A stretch of 64,000 nucleotides of DNA from Williamsia deligens (GTDB lineage Bacteria > Actinomycetota > Actinomycetes > Mycobacteriales > Mycobacteriaceae), in assembly GCF_024171765.1 (NCBI RefSeq), contig NZ_JAMTCI010000003.1:62001-126000 (forward strand), in the 5' to 3' direction. Positions 7,556 to 15,781 of this stretch are shown one piece after another. Numbering within the stretch: the first letter of the stretch is position 1; each line of letters begins with the position of its first letter. A program made the translations under genes and the position numbers. The notes under the pieces were generated by a model. The model was not told where the DNA came from and made no database searches. It saw nothing but the letters and a program-made list of their open reading frames with translations.

Positions 7556-9079
7556 TCACGACTGCGACCGCATCGCACCGCGGTCGGGCGACCAGGTGAT
7601 GGACCCGTGGTCGAAGTCGACCTTGACCGATCCGCCGCCGGCCGGCATCTCGTCGGTCACCGCGGCGCCGAGCGAGCGGACCCAGCCGTCCATGACGCCG
7701 CTGCCGATCACGTGGACGCCACCGATGTCGCTGGTGAACACCGTCGTGCCGTCGGCGAGATCCTGGTGGTCGTCACCGAACAGTCCCGTCGGGTAGGTGT
7801 CCGCGGTGATCGCCGCGAGGGCCACCTGCGGTGTGGTGGTGACGAATCCGCGGGGTGTCGCGTACACCGCGGCATCGCGCTGGAACCGCGCGAGCACCCC
7901 GGACCGCGTGGCGCGGAAGACAGGGCTGACGACCTCACCTCCATCGGGAGGCAGTGGTGCGTCGGAGAACCGGGCCGCGTCGGCACCGGGCGAGACGCCG
8001 TCGCGCGCGTAGTCGGTGACGACCGACGCTGCGGGCTTGGGGGTGAAGTCGCTGCGCAGGACGCCGAAGTTGTCCTCGTCGTCGGTCCTGCCGGTCGCGC
8101 GGTCCCGCAGCGTGTACCAGAACACCGGGCCCGCGAACGGCAACTGGACCCAGTCGCGGCCGAAGTCGGCGAGCATTCTCGCCTGGCGGTCGACACCGAC
8201 GGCGGAGGTGGGCAGCCCGTACTCGGTCACCCACATCTTCTTCCCGCCGTCGCCGTGATCGCCCATCAGGCGGCGCATCTCGGCGATCTGCCTGCCGGGA
8301 GAGTCCGGGATTGCCCACGCCTGCCCCAGGCCGAGGTCGTACTTGTAGGGGTGGACCGAGAGGGCGTCGAAGGACCCTGCGGCCCCGTCGGCGTACATCT
8401 GGCGCAGGAAGTCGACGGGATCGCTCGTCGTCGTGGTGTCGACCACGGTCCCGAGTGCGCCGGCGACCACCGTGGCGTCGGGGTCCGCGGCCCGGATCGC
8501 CCGGTGGGCGTCCCGGAGCAGTCGTGTGTACAGCGACGCGTCGACCCGGGGCGCGAAGAACATCGAGCTGTTCGGTTCGTTCCAGATCTCGTATGCGGCG
8601 ATGCGACCCCGGTAGCGCTGGGCGAGGGCACCGACGAACCGGTCCCAGGCGCCGACGTCACGCGGCGCCGAGTAGGGCCCGGTGACGGTCGGGTCCGCGG
8701 CCCACGGCGGCGACCCCCCGACGCTGGCCAGCACCTGCAGGCCCTTCGACCGGGCGGTGTCGACGAGGCGGTCGACGACCGACCAGGTGAAGGTGTCCGG
8801 TCCGAACGGCTGCACCGCGGCCCAGAAGACGGGGAGTCGGATCGACCCGACGCCGGCCGCGGCTGCCGCGGACAGGTCGGCGGAGGCGGCGGCGGCGGCC
8901 TCGTAGAAGACCTCGGCACCCATCGCGACACCGAACCCGTGCGCGTCGCGGACGATCGGGGACACGGCCGACGACGGCGGCGCACCGGAGGGCCCGTCCG
9001 CGCCACACGCGACCGGGCCGAGCGCCGCGAGGATCACCACGATCACCGTGGTCAGGCGGCGGGGCAACGGGCGACGCAT
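7556..9079 (-). CDS. Secreted clan GH-A glycosidase (GH39/PslG-like) with degenerate LGFP-like tail
   Basis: This 507-residue exported protein has a signal segment at 8-25 ending in GPVAC, a weak lipobox. The TIM-barrel signatures are clear: IWNEPN at 165-170 gives acid/base Glu168, and WVTEYG at 283-288 gives nucleophile Glu286. This is the clan GH-A arrangement shared by GH5, GH39 and PslG, the glycosidase encoded in the Pseudomonas Psl locus. About 150 further residues contain weak LGFP-repeat-like stretches (GGVHVIG, FDHGSITWSP). Such repeats are typical of envelope proteins in mycolate actinobacteria. The start ATG at 9079 has GAAAGG about 7 nt upstream. It is probably a trimming or turnover enzyme for the local glycan. 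Confidence 0.75.
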   Translation of the reverse strand: MRRPLPRRLTTVIVVILAALGPVACGADGPSGAPPSSAVSPIVRDAHGFGVAMGAEVFYEAAAAASADLSAAAAAGVGSIRLPVFWAAVQPFGPDTFTWSVVDRLVDTARSKGLQVLASVGGSPPWAADPTVTGPYSAPRDVGAWDRFVGALAQRYRGRIAAYEIWNEPNSSMFFAPRVDASLYTRLLRDAHRAIRAADPDATVVAGALGTVVDTTTTSDPVDFLRQMYADGAAGSFDALSVHPYKYDLGLGQAWAIPDSPGRQIAEMRRLMGDHGDGGKKMWVTEYGLPTSAVGVDRQARMLADFGRDWVQLPFAGPVFWYTLRDRATGRTDDEDNFGVLRSDFTPKPAASVVTDYARDGVSPGADAARFSDAPLPPDGGEVVSPVFRATRSGVLARFQRDAAVYATPRGFVTTTPQVALAAITADTYPTGLFGDDHQDLADGTTVFTSDIGGVHVIGSGVMDGWVRSLGAAVTDEMPAGGGSVKVDFDHGSITWSPDRGAMRSQS

Positions 9080-9252
9080 GCTGCGACCTTTCACGGGCGA
9101 GGGGTCAACCGGGACACGGGGACCCGACGCGAGGAGTGAATCACGGATGCTGGACATGCCAGGGGAGCACGGGCCACCTATGATCCACATGCACACACCG
9201 CGGAGAGCGCTCGGGGGAGGCGCTGCTCTGTTCGGCCGACAAGGGGACACCG

Positions 9253-10533
9253 ATGACCGAGCAGCGAGTCGAGGGGGTCGCCGCGGACGGCACGGATCCC
9301 ACGACATCCGAGCCCACCGCCGCACCCCGGCGGTACCGACGCATCAGCGGACTCGACGGGCCCCGCGGCATCGCGTGTGTCTGCATCCTCATCGTGCACG
9401 TGGCGGGTCACTACTCGCCCGACACCGCGACGTCGGGCAAGTTGCAGCTCCTCGGGCAGGCGTTGATCTTCTTCTTCGCCCTGTCGGGCTTCCTGCTCTA
9501 TCTGCCGATCGTCCGACACCTGTTCGCGGGACGCGACCACCAGCCCGACGTCCGCAGCTTCGTCGTCCACCGTGTCCTGCGGATCATGCCGTGTTACCTG
9601 GTCGTGTTCCTCATCGCGAACTTCGTGCTGCAGGCCGTGTTCGTCCGCAACGCCCAGCAGGCGCTCGTCGTCGGCAGCGAGGCGGGCACCGGCATGATCA
9701 CCGACCCCGTCACGCTGCTCGCCAACCTCTTCCTGGTCCAGACCTACATCCCGGGCCTGATCCAGACCGGCATCAACCCGTCGTGGTCGCTGACGCTGGA
9801 GTACGCCTTCTACATCAGCCTGCCGCTGGTCGGGTGGGCCGTCTTCGCGATCCGTCGCCGCCGCCGCACCACCTCAGCCCTGCGCCTGGCGCTCGCCGCG
9901 CCTGTGGCGTTCGGGGTGCTCGGCGTCGCCGGCACTGCCGTCGCCGATGCCATCGCCCGCCACCAGGGCATCGACGACGTCGTCGCGGCCAACTTCGGGC
10001 CGAACTGGTCGGCGGTCATCCTGCGTAGCTTCCTGGGTGGGTCGCAGACCTTCACCTTCGGCATGATCGCGGCGGTCCTGTTCGTCGCCGTCGAATCCGG
10101 GGCGCTGTCGTCGCGCTTCGCGATCCGCGCGCGTCGGTGGGCGGCGATCCTGCTCCTGCCCTCGCTGCTGCTGATGCTGATCCTGCTGGTGGCGGGCAGC
10201 AACCAGCAGGTGGCGGCCACGTCCCTCGCATCGGGTCTCATCATCGCGGTCATCGTGTTGCCGCTGGCCCACGGTGCGCGGTCCCGGATCGCCGAGGTGG
10301 TCGACTGGCGCCCGTTCGAGTACCTCGGCCGGATCTCGCTCAGCATGTACCTCTGGCATTTCCCGCTGCTCATGCTGCTGGGCCGGTGGGGACTGCTCGC
10401 GGGGGACACCTGGGCAGGTCTCGGGCGCAACCTCGTGCTCGTGTTCGCGGCCACCTTGGTCTGCGCGTCCCTGACCTATCGCTTCGTGGAGAAGCCCGCC
10501 ATCGCCGTCGCGAAGCGGTCCCGCACCCGCTGA
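9253..10533 (+). CDS. OafA/YrhL-type membrane acyltransferase (Acyl_transf_3)
   Basis: This 426-residue polytopic protein opens with the family's RISGLDGPRGIACVCILIVH signature, whose histidine (about 48) is the expected catalytic residue. About ten membrane helices follow. LSGFLLYLP, RVLRIMPCY and a late LSMYLWHFPLL are all typical of the AT3 family. These enzymes O-acetylate or O-acylate sugars on exported polysaccharides and glycolipids. AAGGGGA lies about 9 nt before the ATG. Placed between two secreted glycosidases and near four lipases, it is the obvious candidate to put on the acyl groups that the lipases could remove. Confidence 0.85.
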   Translation: MTEQRVEGVAADGTDPTTSEPTAAPRRYRRISGLDGPRGIACVCILIVHVAGHYSPDTATSGKLQLLGQALIFFFALSGFLLYLPIVRHLFAGRDHQPDVRSFVVHRVLRIMPCYLVVFLIANFVLQAVFVRNAQQALVVGSEAGTGMITDPVTLLANLFLVQTYIPGLIQTGINPSWSLTLEYAFYISLPLVGWAVFAIRRRRRTTSALRLALAAPVAFGVLGVAGTAVADAIARHQGIDDVVAANFGPNWSAVILRSFLGGSQTFTFGMIAAVLFVAVESGALSSRFAIRARRWAAILLLPSLLLMLILLVAGSNQQVAATSLASGLIIAVIVLPLAHGARSRIAEVVDWRPFEYLGRISLSMYLWHFPLLMLLGRWGLLAGDTWAGLGRNLVLVFAATLVCASLTYRFVEKPAIAVAKRSRTR

Positions 10534-10594
10534 CGGGCACGCATGAGATTCCCCTCTTCACGGGGGCGCAAATGTCGTTCGCCACCGTGAACAG

Positions 10595-10606
10595 TGACTA
10601 AAGTCA
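10595..10606. promoter_or_regulatory. TGACT-N2-AGTCA inverted repeat at promoter of glycosidase-lipase-TetR operon
   Basis: TGACT (10595-10599) and AGTCA (10602-10606) form a perfect dyad that overlaps a TAAAGT hexamer (about 10599-10604), a plausible -10 box. The site lies 62 nt before the GTG of the operon that ends in a TetR gene. Autoregulation by that TetR is the simplest hypothesis. Confidence 0.35.
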
Positions 10607-10667
10607 TCTCATCGACGCTTACAGGGATCGAAACGAGCGCGGCGGGGGGCCGACCCGGAGGTCGCTC

Positions 10668-12227
10668 GTGCGCCGGTCACGGCCCCGTCGCGTCAGCGTC
10701 TCGACGGCCGTCGTCGGTGTTCTCCTCGCGTTCGTGACGATGTCGGCGTGCACGACGGCGCCGAGTACGGCGCCGCAGGCCCCGACGACGACCACGCCGC
10801 TCGCGCCGCCGAGCCCCCTGGCCCGTGTCGGGGTCAGCGGGGGCACCAACATCATCGGGTCGAGCCCGGCCGTCATCGACCGGTCCATGCGTGCCATGAA
10901 CGGCCTTGGTGTCTCCCTGCTGCGGATGGACATCGCCTGGCCCGCCGTGGAACCCCAGGAGGGCGTGTGGAACTGGGGGGCCACCGACGCCGTCGTCGAC
11001 TCGGCGCGACGCCACGGCATCGAGATCCTCGGCATCCTCGACTACACGCCCGCGTGGGCGGCGGGTGAGCCCGGACCGATCGCGCAGCGACCGGCCTCGG
11101 CGGCTCGCTTCGGGGAGTTCGCGGCCGACGCAGCGCGCCACCTCGCCGGACGTGTCGACACCTTCGAGATCTGGAACGAGCCCAACGGGGGCTACTACTT
11201 CCGGCCCGGCCCCGACCCCGCGGCCTACACGGCCCTGCTGCGTGCGGCGTACCGCTCGCTGAAGAGCGTCGACGAGGACATCACCGTGGTGGGCGGGTCG
11301 ATCGCCACCGCGGTCGACAGCGACACCACCATCAACGGCCTGCGGTTCCTCAAGGGGATCTACGCCGCCGGCGGCAAGGGGTACTTCGACGCCCTGTCGG
11401 TGCACCCGTACTCGTACCCCGCGTCGTTCTCGTCCGACCCGCACAACCCCGAGGCCGCCATGCGGATGGTGGCCGACATGTACGCGGTGATGCGCGCCCA
11501 CGGGGACGGGGCCAAGAAGATGTGGGCGACCGAGATCGGGTACCCGACGGCCGGCGCGTTCCCGACGACGCCGGAGGCGCAGGCCGACGTGGTGACCGCG
11601 TCGGTCCGGGAGTGGTCGCAGCTGTCGTACGCGGGTCCGGTGATCGTGCACGAGTTGCGGGACCGCCGGACCGGTAGCACCGACAAGGAGGACGCGTTCG
11701 GGATCCTGCACACCGACTTCTCACCCAAGCCCGCCTACACCCGCCTGAAGGCGCTGATCGCGCGGCACATGGTCGACGACGACGTGCACCGACGCGTGAT
11801 CGCGGCGGCGGAGACCGGCGATGCGAAGGTCGGCGGGGCGGTGACGCCGTGGTACCGGGAGATCTCGCCGCGCGGGATCCCCGTGGTGCGGCAGGAGTTC
11901 GCGGGCGGCCAGGTGATCTGCAGCCGGGACGACTGTTACGCCGCACCGTCGGCGGTGGTCGACTACCTGGCCGCGCGCCGCGCGGTCCCGGACGGACCGT
12001 TCCTCGACGGTCGGCAGGACGCCCGGGGCATCACACCGATGACCGTCTTCTGGTCGCCGGCGACGGGCGTGCACTCCCTGACCGGTGAGATGCTGGACGC
12101 ATGGCGACCCGAGTACGGCTTCCCGACGAGCGACGAGTACGTGGACGGCGAGACGCGAGTGGTCCGATGTGCGGACGCCGTCATGCGTAAGCCCTTCGGG
12201 GAACGGATCCGGGTGCAGGTCTCGTGA
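10668..12227 (+). CDS. Secreted lipoprotein glycosidase (clan GH-A, GH39/PslG-like) with LGFP-like C-terminus
   Basis: This 519-residue protein begins at a GTG with GGAG about 7 nt upstream. Its signal peptide ends in the lipobox-like MSAC (Cys28). The catalytic barrel carries IWNEPN (acid/base Glu171) and MWATEIGYP (nucleophile Glu289). Residues from about 390 onward resemble LGFP repeats: RQEFAGGQVICS, FWSPATGVHSLTG and YGFPTSDE. Such repeats are thought to anchor proteins to the mycolate-arabinogalactan wall. It is a paralogue of the glycosidase at 7556-9079. The stop overlaps the GTG of the next lipase (GTGA), so glycosidase and lipase should be made together. Confidence 0.8.
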   Translation: MRRSRPRRVSVSTAVVGVLLAFVTMSACTTAPSTAPQAPTTTTPLAPPSPLARVGVSGGTNIIGSSPAVIDRSMRAMNGLGVSLLRMDIAWPAVEPQEGVWNWGATDAVVDSARRHGIEILGILDYTPAWAAGEPGPIAQRPASAARFGEFAADAARHLAGRVDTFEIWNEPNGGYYFRPGPDPAAYTALLRAAYRSLKSVDEDITVVGGSIATAVDSDTTINGLRFLKGIYAAGGKGYFDALSVHPYSYPASFSSDPHNPEAAMRMVADMYAVMRAHGDGAKKMWATEIGYPTAGAFPTTPEAQADVVTASVREWSQLSYAGPVIVHELRDRRTGSTDKEDAFGILHTDFSPKPAYTRLKALIARHMVDDDVHRRVIAAAETGDAKVGGAVTPWYREISPRGIPVVRQEFAGGQVICSRDDCYAAPSAVVDYLAARRAVPDGPFLDGRQDARGITPMTVFWSPATGVHSLTGEMLDAWRPEYGFPTSDEYVDGETRVVRCADAVMRKPFGERIRVQVS

Positions 12228-13417
12228 CCCGCGCGCTCCGGTGGGCGCTCGTCACGATCGCGGTGCTGCTCGTCGCCGTCGTCGCGGTCGGGTCCGTGGT
12301 GCTGTGGCCGGTGTTCTTCCCCGACAGCCCCCGACTACGGGTCCCGGGTGGGGACAGTCCCGGGTCGGTGGTCGCTGCGTCGGACTACGGCGATCTCACC
12401 GTGCCGATGAAGCTGGTCCGCGCGCAGGGCGCGAGCATCACCTATGTGTCGACCGATCCCTCGGGTCGACCCATCCGCGTCACCGGCACCTCGTTCGTCC
12501 CCGGCGGTACCCCGCCGCAGGGTGGGTGGCCGGTGGTCGCCCTGGCGCACGGCACCACCGGCATCGACCAGGCGTGCGCGCCGTCGCGGTCACCCGAGCT
12601 CGGCGGACTGCTGTCCATCGCGCAGTCCCTCGTGGGGGCCGGCTACGCCGTCGCCGTCCCCGACTACCAGGGTCTGGGCGCGCCGGGGGTCCACCCGTAC
12701 CTCGATTCGCCCACCGCGGGTCGCGACGTCCTCGACGCCGTGCGCGCCACCCGCACGGTGTTCGGTTCCGTGTCGGCTCGCTGGGCGGGGTTCGGGTCCT
12801 CGCAGGGCGGCGGGGTCATCTGGGCCGCGGACGAGGAGAGCGCCGGCTACGCACCGGATCTGACACCGCTGGGCGTCGTCGCCGCGGCGCCGGCCGCCGA
12901 CGTCGTCGGCCTGGTCGACAAGTCGATCGCCGGGACGCTCACCTCCGACCAGGCCCCGTCGCTGCAGCTGTTCATCGAGGCGGCGGCGCGCGCGAACCCG
13001 CAGATCGTCCGAGACGACTACCGGTCGGCGAACGGTGCACGACTGTGGGACACCCTGTCGTCCTGCAGCGCGGCCGCCGGCGCGAACCGCGCGGCGGCCA
13101 TCGCCGCCCTGCGGCCGGGTGACATCGCGCCGCGCACCGCGGAGGCCGCAGCCCGGTTGCGGGCGCTGCTCACGTCGTACGCCCTGCCGCAGCGGCGCGC
13201 GTCCGCGCCGCTGTTGGTCCTGTTCGGTGACGCGGACACCTTCATCGACGCCGCCTGGACGCGCGCCGCCGTCCAGCGGGCCTGCGCGCTCGGGGATACG
13301 ATCAAGGCCGTCGAGCAGCCGGGCCGGGGACACGGGGACGTCGACATCACCACCGCCCTGCCGTGGCTGCGGGACCGGTTCGCGGGCCTCCCGGCACCCA
13401 CGAGTTGCGGTCGATGA
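12224..13417 (+). CDS. Membrane-anchored lipase (LIP family), copy 4
   Basis: This 397-residue LIP-family hydrolase has an N-terminal hydrophobic anchor (about 7-31) without a lipobox. It has AHGTTG (108-113), VPDYQGLG (145-152), the nucleophile elbow GSSQGG with Ser193, an FGDAD aspartate and a GHGD histidine. It resembles copy 3 most closely. The GTG start overlaps the glycosidase stop, and its own stop overlaps the TetR start (ATGA). The coupling of secreted glycosidase, lipase and regulator suggests a small induced set for handling an acylated sugar polymer or glycolipid. Confidence 0.84.
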   Translation: MTRALRWALVTIAVLLVAVVAVGSVVLWPVFFPDSPRLRVPGGDSPGSVVAASDYGDLTVPMKLVRAQGASITYVSTDPSGRPIRVTGTSFVPGGTPPQGGWPVVALAHGTTGIDQACAPSRSPELGGLLSIAQSLVGAGYAVAVPDYQGLGAPGVHPYLDSPTAGRDVLDAVRATRTVFGSVSARWAGFGSSQGGGVIWAADEESAGYAPDLTPLGVVAAAPAADVVGLVDKSIAGTLTSDQAPSLQLFIEAAARANPQIVRDDYRSANGARLWDTLSSCSAAAGANRAAAIAALRPGDIAPRTAEAAARLRALLTSYALPQRRASAPLLVLFGDADTFIDAAWTRAAVQRACALGDTIKAVEQPGRGHGDVDITTALPWLRDRFAGLPAPTSCGR

Positions 13418-14022
13418 CCGCGTCCGCGCCCACCGGGGGGTCGTCGGAACGCACCTCCCGGAGCGAGGCCAAGGCCGAACGGCGTCGTGATCTCCTCGCC
13501 GCCGCCGCGGCCCTGATGGCACGGCGCGGGTACTCCGCGGTGCGACTCGAGGACATCGGTGCAGCGGTCGGTGTCAGCGGGCCCGCGATGTACCGGCACT
13601 TCGCCAACAAGCAGGACCTGCTCGCACAACTGCTGACCGATGTGTCCGAACGTCTCCTGCACGGAGGCAGCGAGGTGGTCGCGCGCGGCGACGCTCCCCG
13701 CGAGCGGCTCGCCGACCTGGTCGCCTTCCATGTCCGGTTCGCGCTCACCGAGCCCGACCTCATCGCGGTCCAGTCCCGTGATCTCGCATCGCTCGACGAG
13801 GGCCCGAGGGCGGTGGTCCGCCGCCTGCAGCGCAGCTACGTCGATCTGTGGGCGGACACCGTCGTCGACGTGCTGGGCGTGGGCCGCGAGGACGGTCTCG
13901 CTCGCGCCCACGCGGTCTTCGGTCTGATCAACGCCGCCCCCCGCATGCCCGACCTGCCGCCGGACACGGCCGCGCGACTGCTGACCGCCATGGCGGGCCA
14001 GGCTCTGACCGCGACGACGTAA
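13414..14022 (+). CDS. TetR/AcrR-family transcriptional regulator
   Basis: This 202-residue protein has a classic TetR DNA-binding domain: RRRDLLAAAAALMARRGY, then the turn and recognition helix VGVSGPAMYRHFANKQDLL at about 52-70. A ligand-binding all-alpha domain follows. The ATG overlaps the stop of lipase copy 4 (ATGA), so it belongs to the glycosidase-lipase operon and probably represses it. Candidate sites are the TGACT-N2-AGTCA dyad at 10595 and the 14-bp palindrome at 14093. The effector is unknown; acylated compounds are common ligands in this family. Confidence 0.85.
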   Translation: MTASAPTGGSSERTSRSEAKAERRRDLLAAAAALMARRGYSAVRLEDIGAAVGVSGPAMYRHFANKQDLLAQLLTDVSERLLHGGSEVVARGDAPRERLADLVAFHVRFALTEPDLIAVQSRDLASLDEGPRAVVRRLQRSYVDLWADTVVDVLGVGREDGLARAHAVFGLINAAPRMPDLPPDTAARLLTAMAGQALTATT

Positions 14023-14092
14023 CACGACGCACGCGCGAAGCGACTTCCCTGTCGACGGCCGACGCGCGGCGATCCCGCGCCACGGCCCATGC

Positions 14093-14106
14093 TGTCCCCG
14101 GGGACA
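14093..14106. promoter_or_regulatory. Perfect 14-bp palindrome upstream of sugar transferase
   Basis: TGTCCCCGGGGACA is a perfect palindrome in the 235-nt gap between the TetR gene and the sugar transferase gene, about 150 nt before the latter's start. It has no T-run, so it looks more like a protein-binding site than a terminator. The rest of the gap shows no gene. Confidence 0.35.
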
Positions 14107-14257
14107 CGGCGATCGCCCATCCGCGACGCCTGGCCTGGAAGGCCCCACGACCTCGAGGCCGCTCCACCCCGGTCCCCGGTACGCCCACGACGTGGTGGGA
14201 CGGCTCGGCTTCCTGCGCCCGCCCGTCCGCGCCCCCGCCCGTCACGAAGGACCATCG

Positions 14258-15781
14258 ATGACCCGGCCCTCCCGCGCTCCCTCCGTCCGTCGCCTCCCCG
14301 GCGCCGGACGCCGCGACGAGCCCGCGCGCCGCGCCGAGTTCGTCCAGCCGCGGTCGCAGCACTGGCTGTACCAGTACTCCGCCCGCGTCCGGGTCATCGA
14401 CTTCGCCGTCGTCGTGGCGGCGGTGCTCATCGCCCTGGTGGTCCGCTTCGGCTACGACCTCGTCCACACCCTCGGCCGCTTCCGCTGGCCCGCGGTCGCC
14501 ATCGCCCTGCTGATCGCGCTGTTCTGGTACGCGATGCTGCGCGTCAACCAGAGCGCGGACCGCCGGGTGCTGGGCAGTGGGCCGGCCGAGTACAGCCGTG
14601 TCCTCACCGCCACCCTCACCACCTTCGGCGTGCTCGCCATCGTCGACCAGCTGCTCCGCCTCAGCGTCGCCCGCGGGTTCATCGCCGTCGCGTTCCCGCT
14701 CGGTGCGGTACTGCTCGTGACCTCCCGCTGGCTCCTGCGGCGCCACGTCGCGCGGATGCGTCGTGCCGGGCGCTACCTGGAGCGGGTGCTGGTGATGGGC
14801 GGCATCCGATCGGCGCAGCTGCTCATCGAGCGGCTCGACGCGAACCCGGAGCTCGGCTACGAGGTCGTCGGCATGTGCCTGCCCGTCGAGAAGCCGAGCG
14901 ACCCCGAGATCATCCAGTCGGGCGCTCGTGTCATCCCGGTCTTCGGCGACTTCTCCGACGCGCGGACGGCGGTCGCCCTGTCCGGGGCGACGACCGTCGC
15001 CGTCACTTCGGCGGAGGTGCTGGGGCACTCCGCCATGCGCGAACTCTCGTGGGACCTCGAGGGCATGGACGTCGACATGCTCGTCTCACCCGGCGTGACG
15101 GATGTCGCCGGTCCCCGGATGATGGTGCGACCGGTCGCCGGTCTGCCGTTGCTCCACATCGACAAGCCTGCCTACCAGGGGGCCAACCGCTTCCTCAAGG
15201 CCGCCTTCGACCGATCGGTGACCGCACTGCTGCTGCTGGCGCTCTCACCGGTGATGGTGGTGTGCGCACTCGCGGTGAAGCTCTCGTCCCCGGGCCCGGT
15301 GTTCTACCGGGGTGAACGGATCGGCCTGGGCAACGAGCCGTTCCCGATGTGGAAGTTCCGGTCCATGGTCGTCGGTGCCGACACACAGCGCGCCCTGCTC
15401 ACCGACCGCGACGCCGGCAACAGCGTCCTGTTCAAGATCGCCGACGACCCCCGCGTCACCCGCGTCGGGAAGGTGTTGCGGCGGTACAGCCTCGACGAAC
15501 TGCCCCAGCTGTTCAACGTCCTGGGCGGGTCGATGAGCCTGGTGGGACCCCGTCCGCCGTTGCGCGAGGAGGTCGAGACCTACGACCACATCGTGACCCG
15601 GCGGATGCTGGTGAAGCCGGGCATCACCGGCCTGTGGCAGGTGTCGGGCCGGTCGGACCTGTCCTGGGAGGAGTCGGTCCGTCTCGATCTCACCTACGTC
15701 GAGAACTGGTCGATCATGCAGGACCTCATCATCCTGTGGCGGACGGCCCGGGCGGTCGTCTCCCGCGACGGCGCCTACTAG
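14258..15781 (+). CDS. Polyprenyl-phosphate sugar-1-phosphate transferase (WbaP/WcaJ-like)
   Basis: This 507-residue integral membrane enzyme has four N-terminal helices (about 46-160), a middle nucleotide-binding-like domain (VLVMGGIRSAQ near 178) and a C-terminal bacterial sugar transferase domain from about 313. Catalytic-domain hallmarks are visible: FYRGERIGLGNEPFPMWKFR, RVGKVLRRYSLDELPQLFNV, SLVGPRPPL and KPGITGLWQVSGRSDLSW. The family moves a sugar phosphate from a nucleotide sugar to undecaprenyl or decaprenyl phosphate, the first step of repeat-unit synthesis. GAAGGA lies 7 nt before the ATG. The TAG stop at 15779-15781 overlaps the stop of the convergent gene within one CTAG. Confidence 0.9.
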   Translation: MTRPSRAPSVRRLPGAGRRDEPARRAEFVQPRSQHWLYQYSARVRVIDFAVVVAAVLIALVVRFGYDLVHTLGRFRWPAVAIALLIALFWYAMLRVNQSADRRVLGSGPAEYSRVLTATLTTFGVLAIVDQLLRLSVARGFIAVAFPLGAVLLVTSRWLLRRHVARMRRAGRYLERVLVMGGIRSAQLLIERLDANPELGYEVVGMCLPVEKPSDPEIIQSGARVIPVFGDFSDARTAVALSGATTVAVTSAEVLGHSAMRELSWDLEGMDVDMLVSPGVTDVAGPRMMVRPVAGLPLLHIDKPAYQGANRFLKAAFDRSVTALLLLALSPVMVVCALAVKLSSPGPVFYRGERIGLGNEPFPMWKFRSMVVGADTQRALLTDRDAGNSVLFKIADDPRVTRVGKVLRRYSLDELPQLFNVLGGSMSLVGPRPPLREEVETYDHIVTRRMLVKPGITGLWQVSGRSDLSWEESVRLDLTYVENWSIMQDLIILWRTARAVVSRDGAY

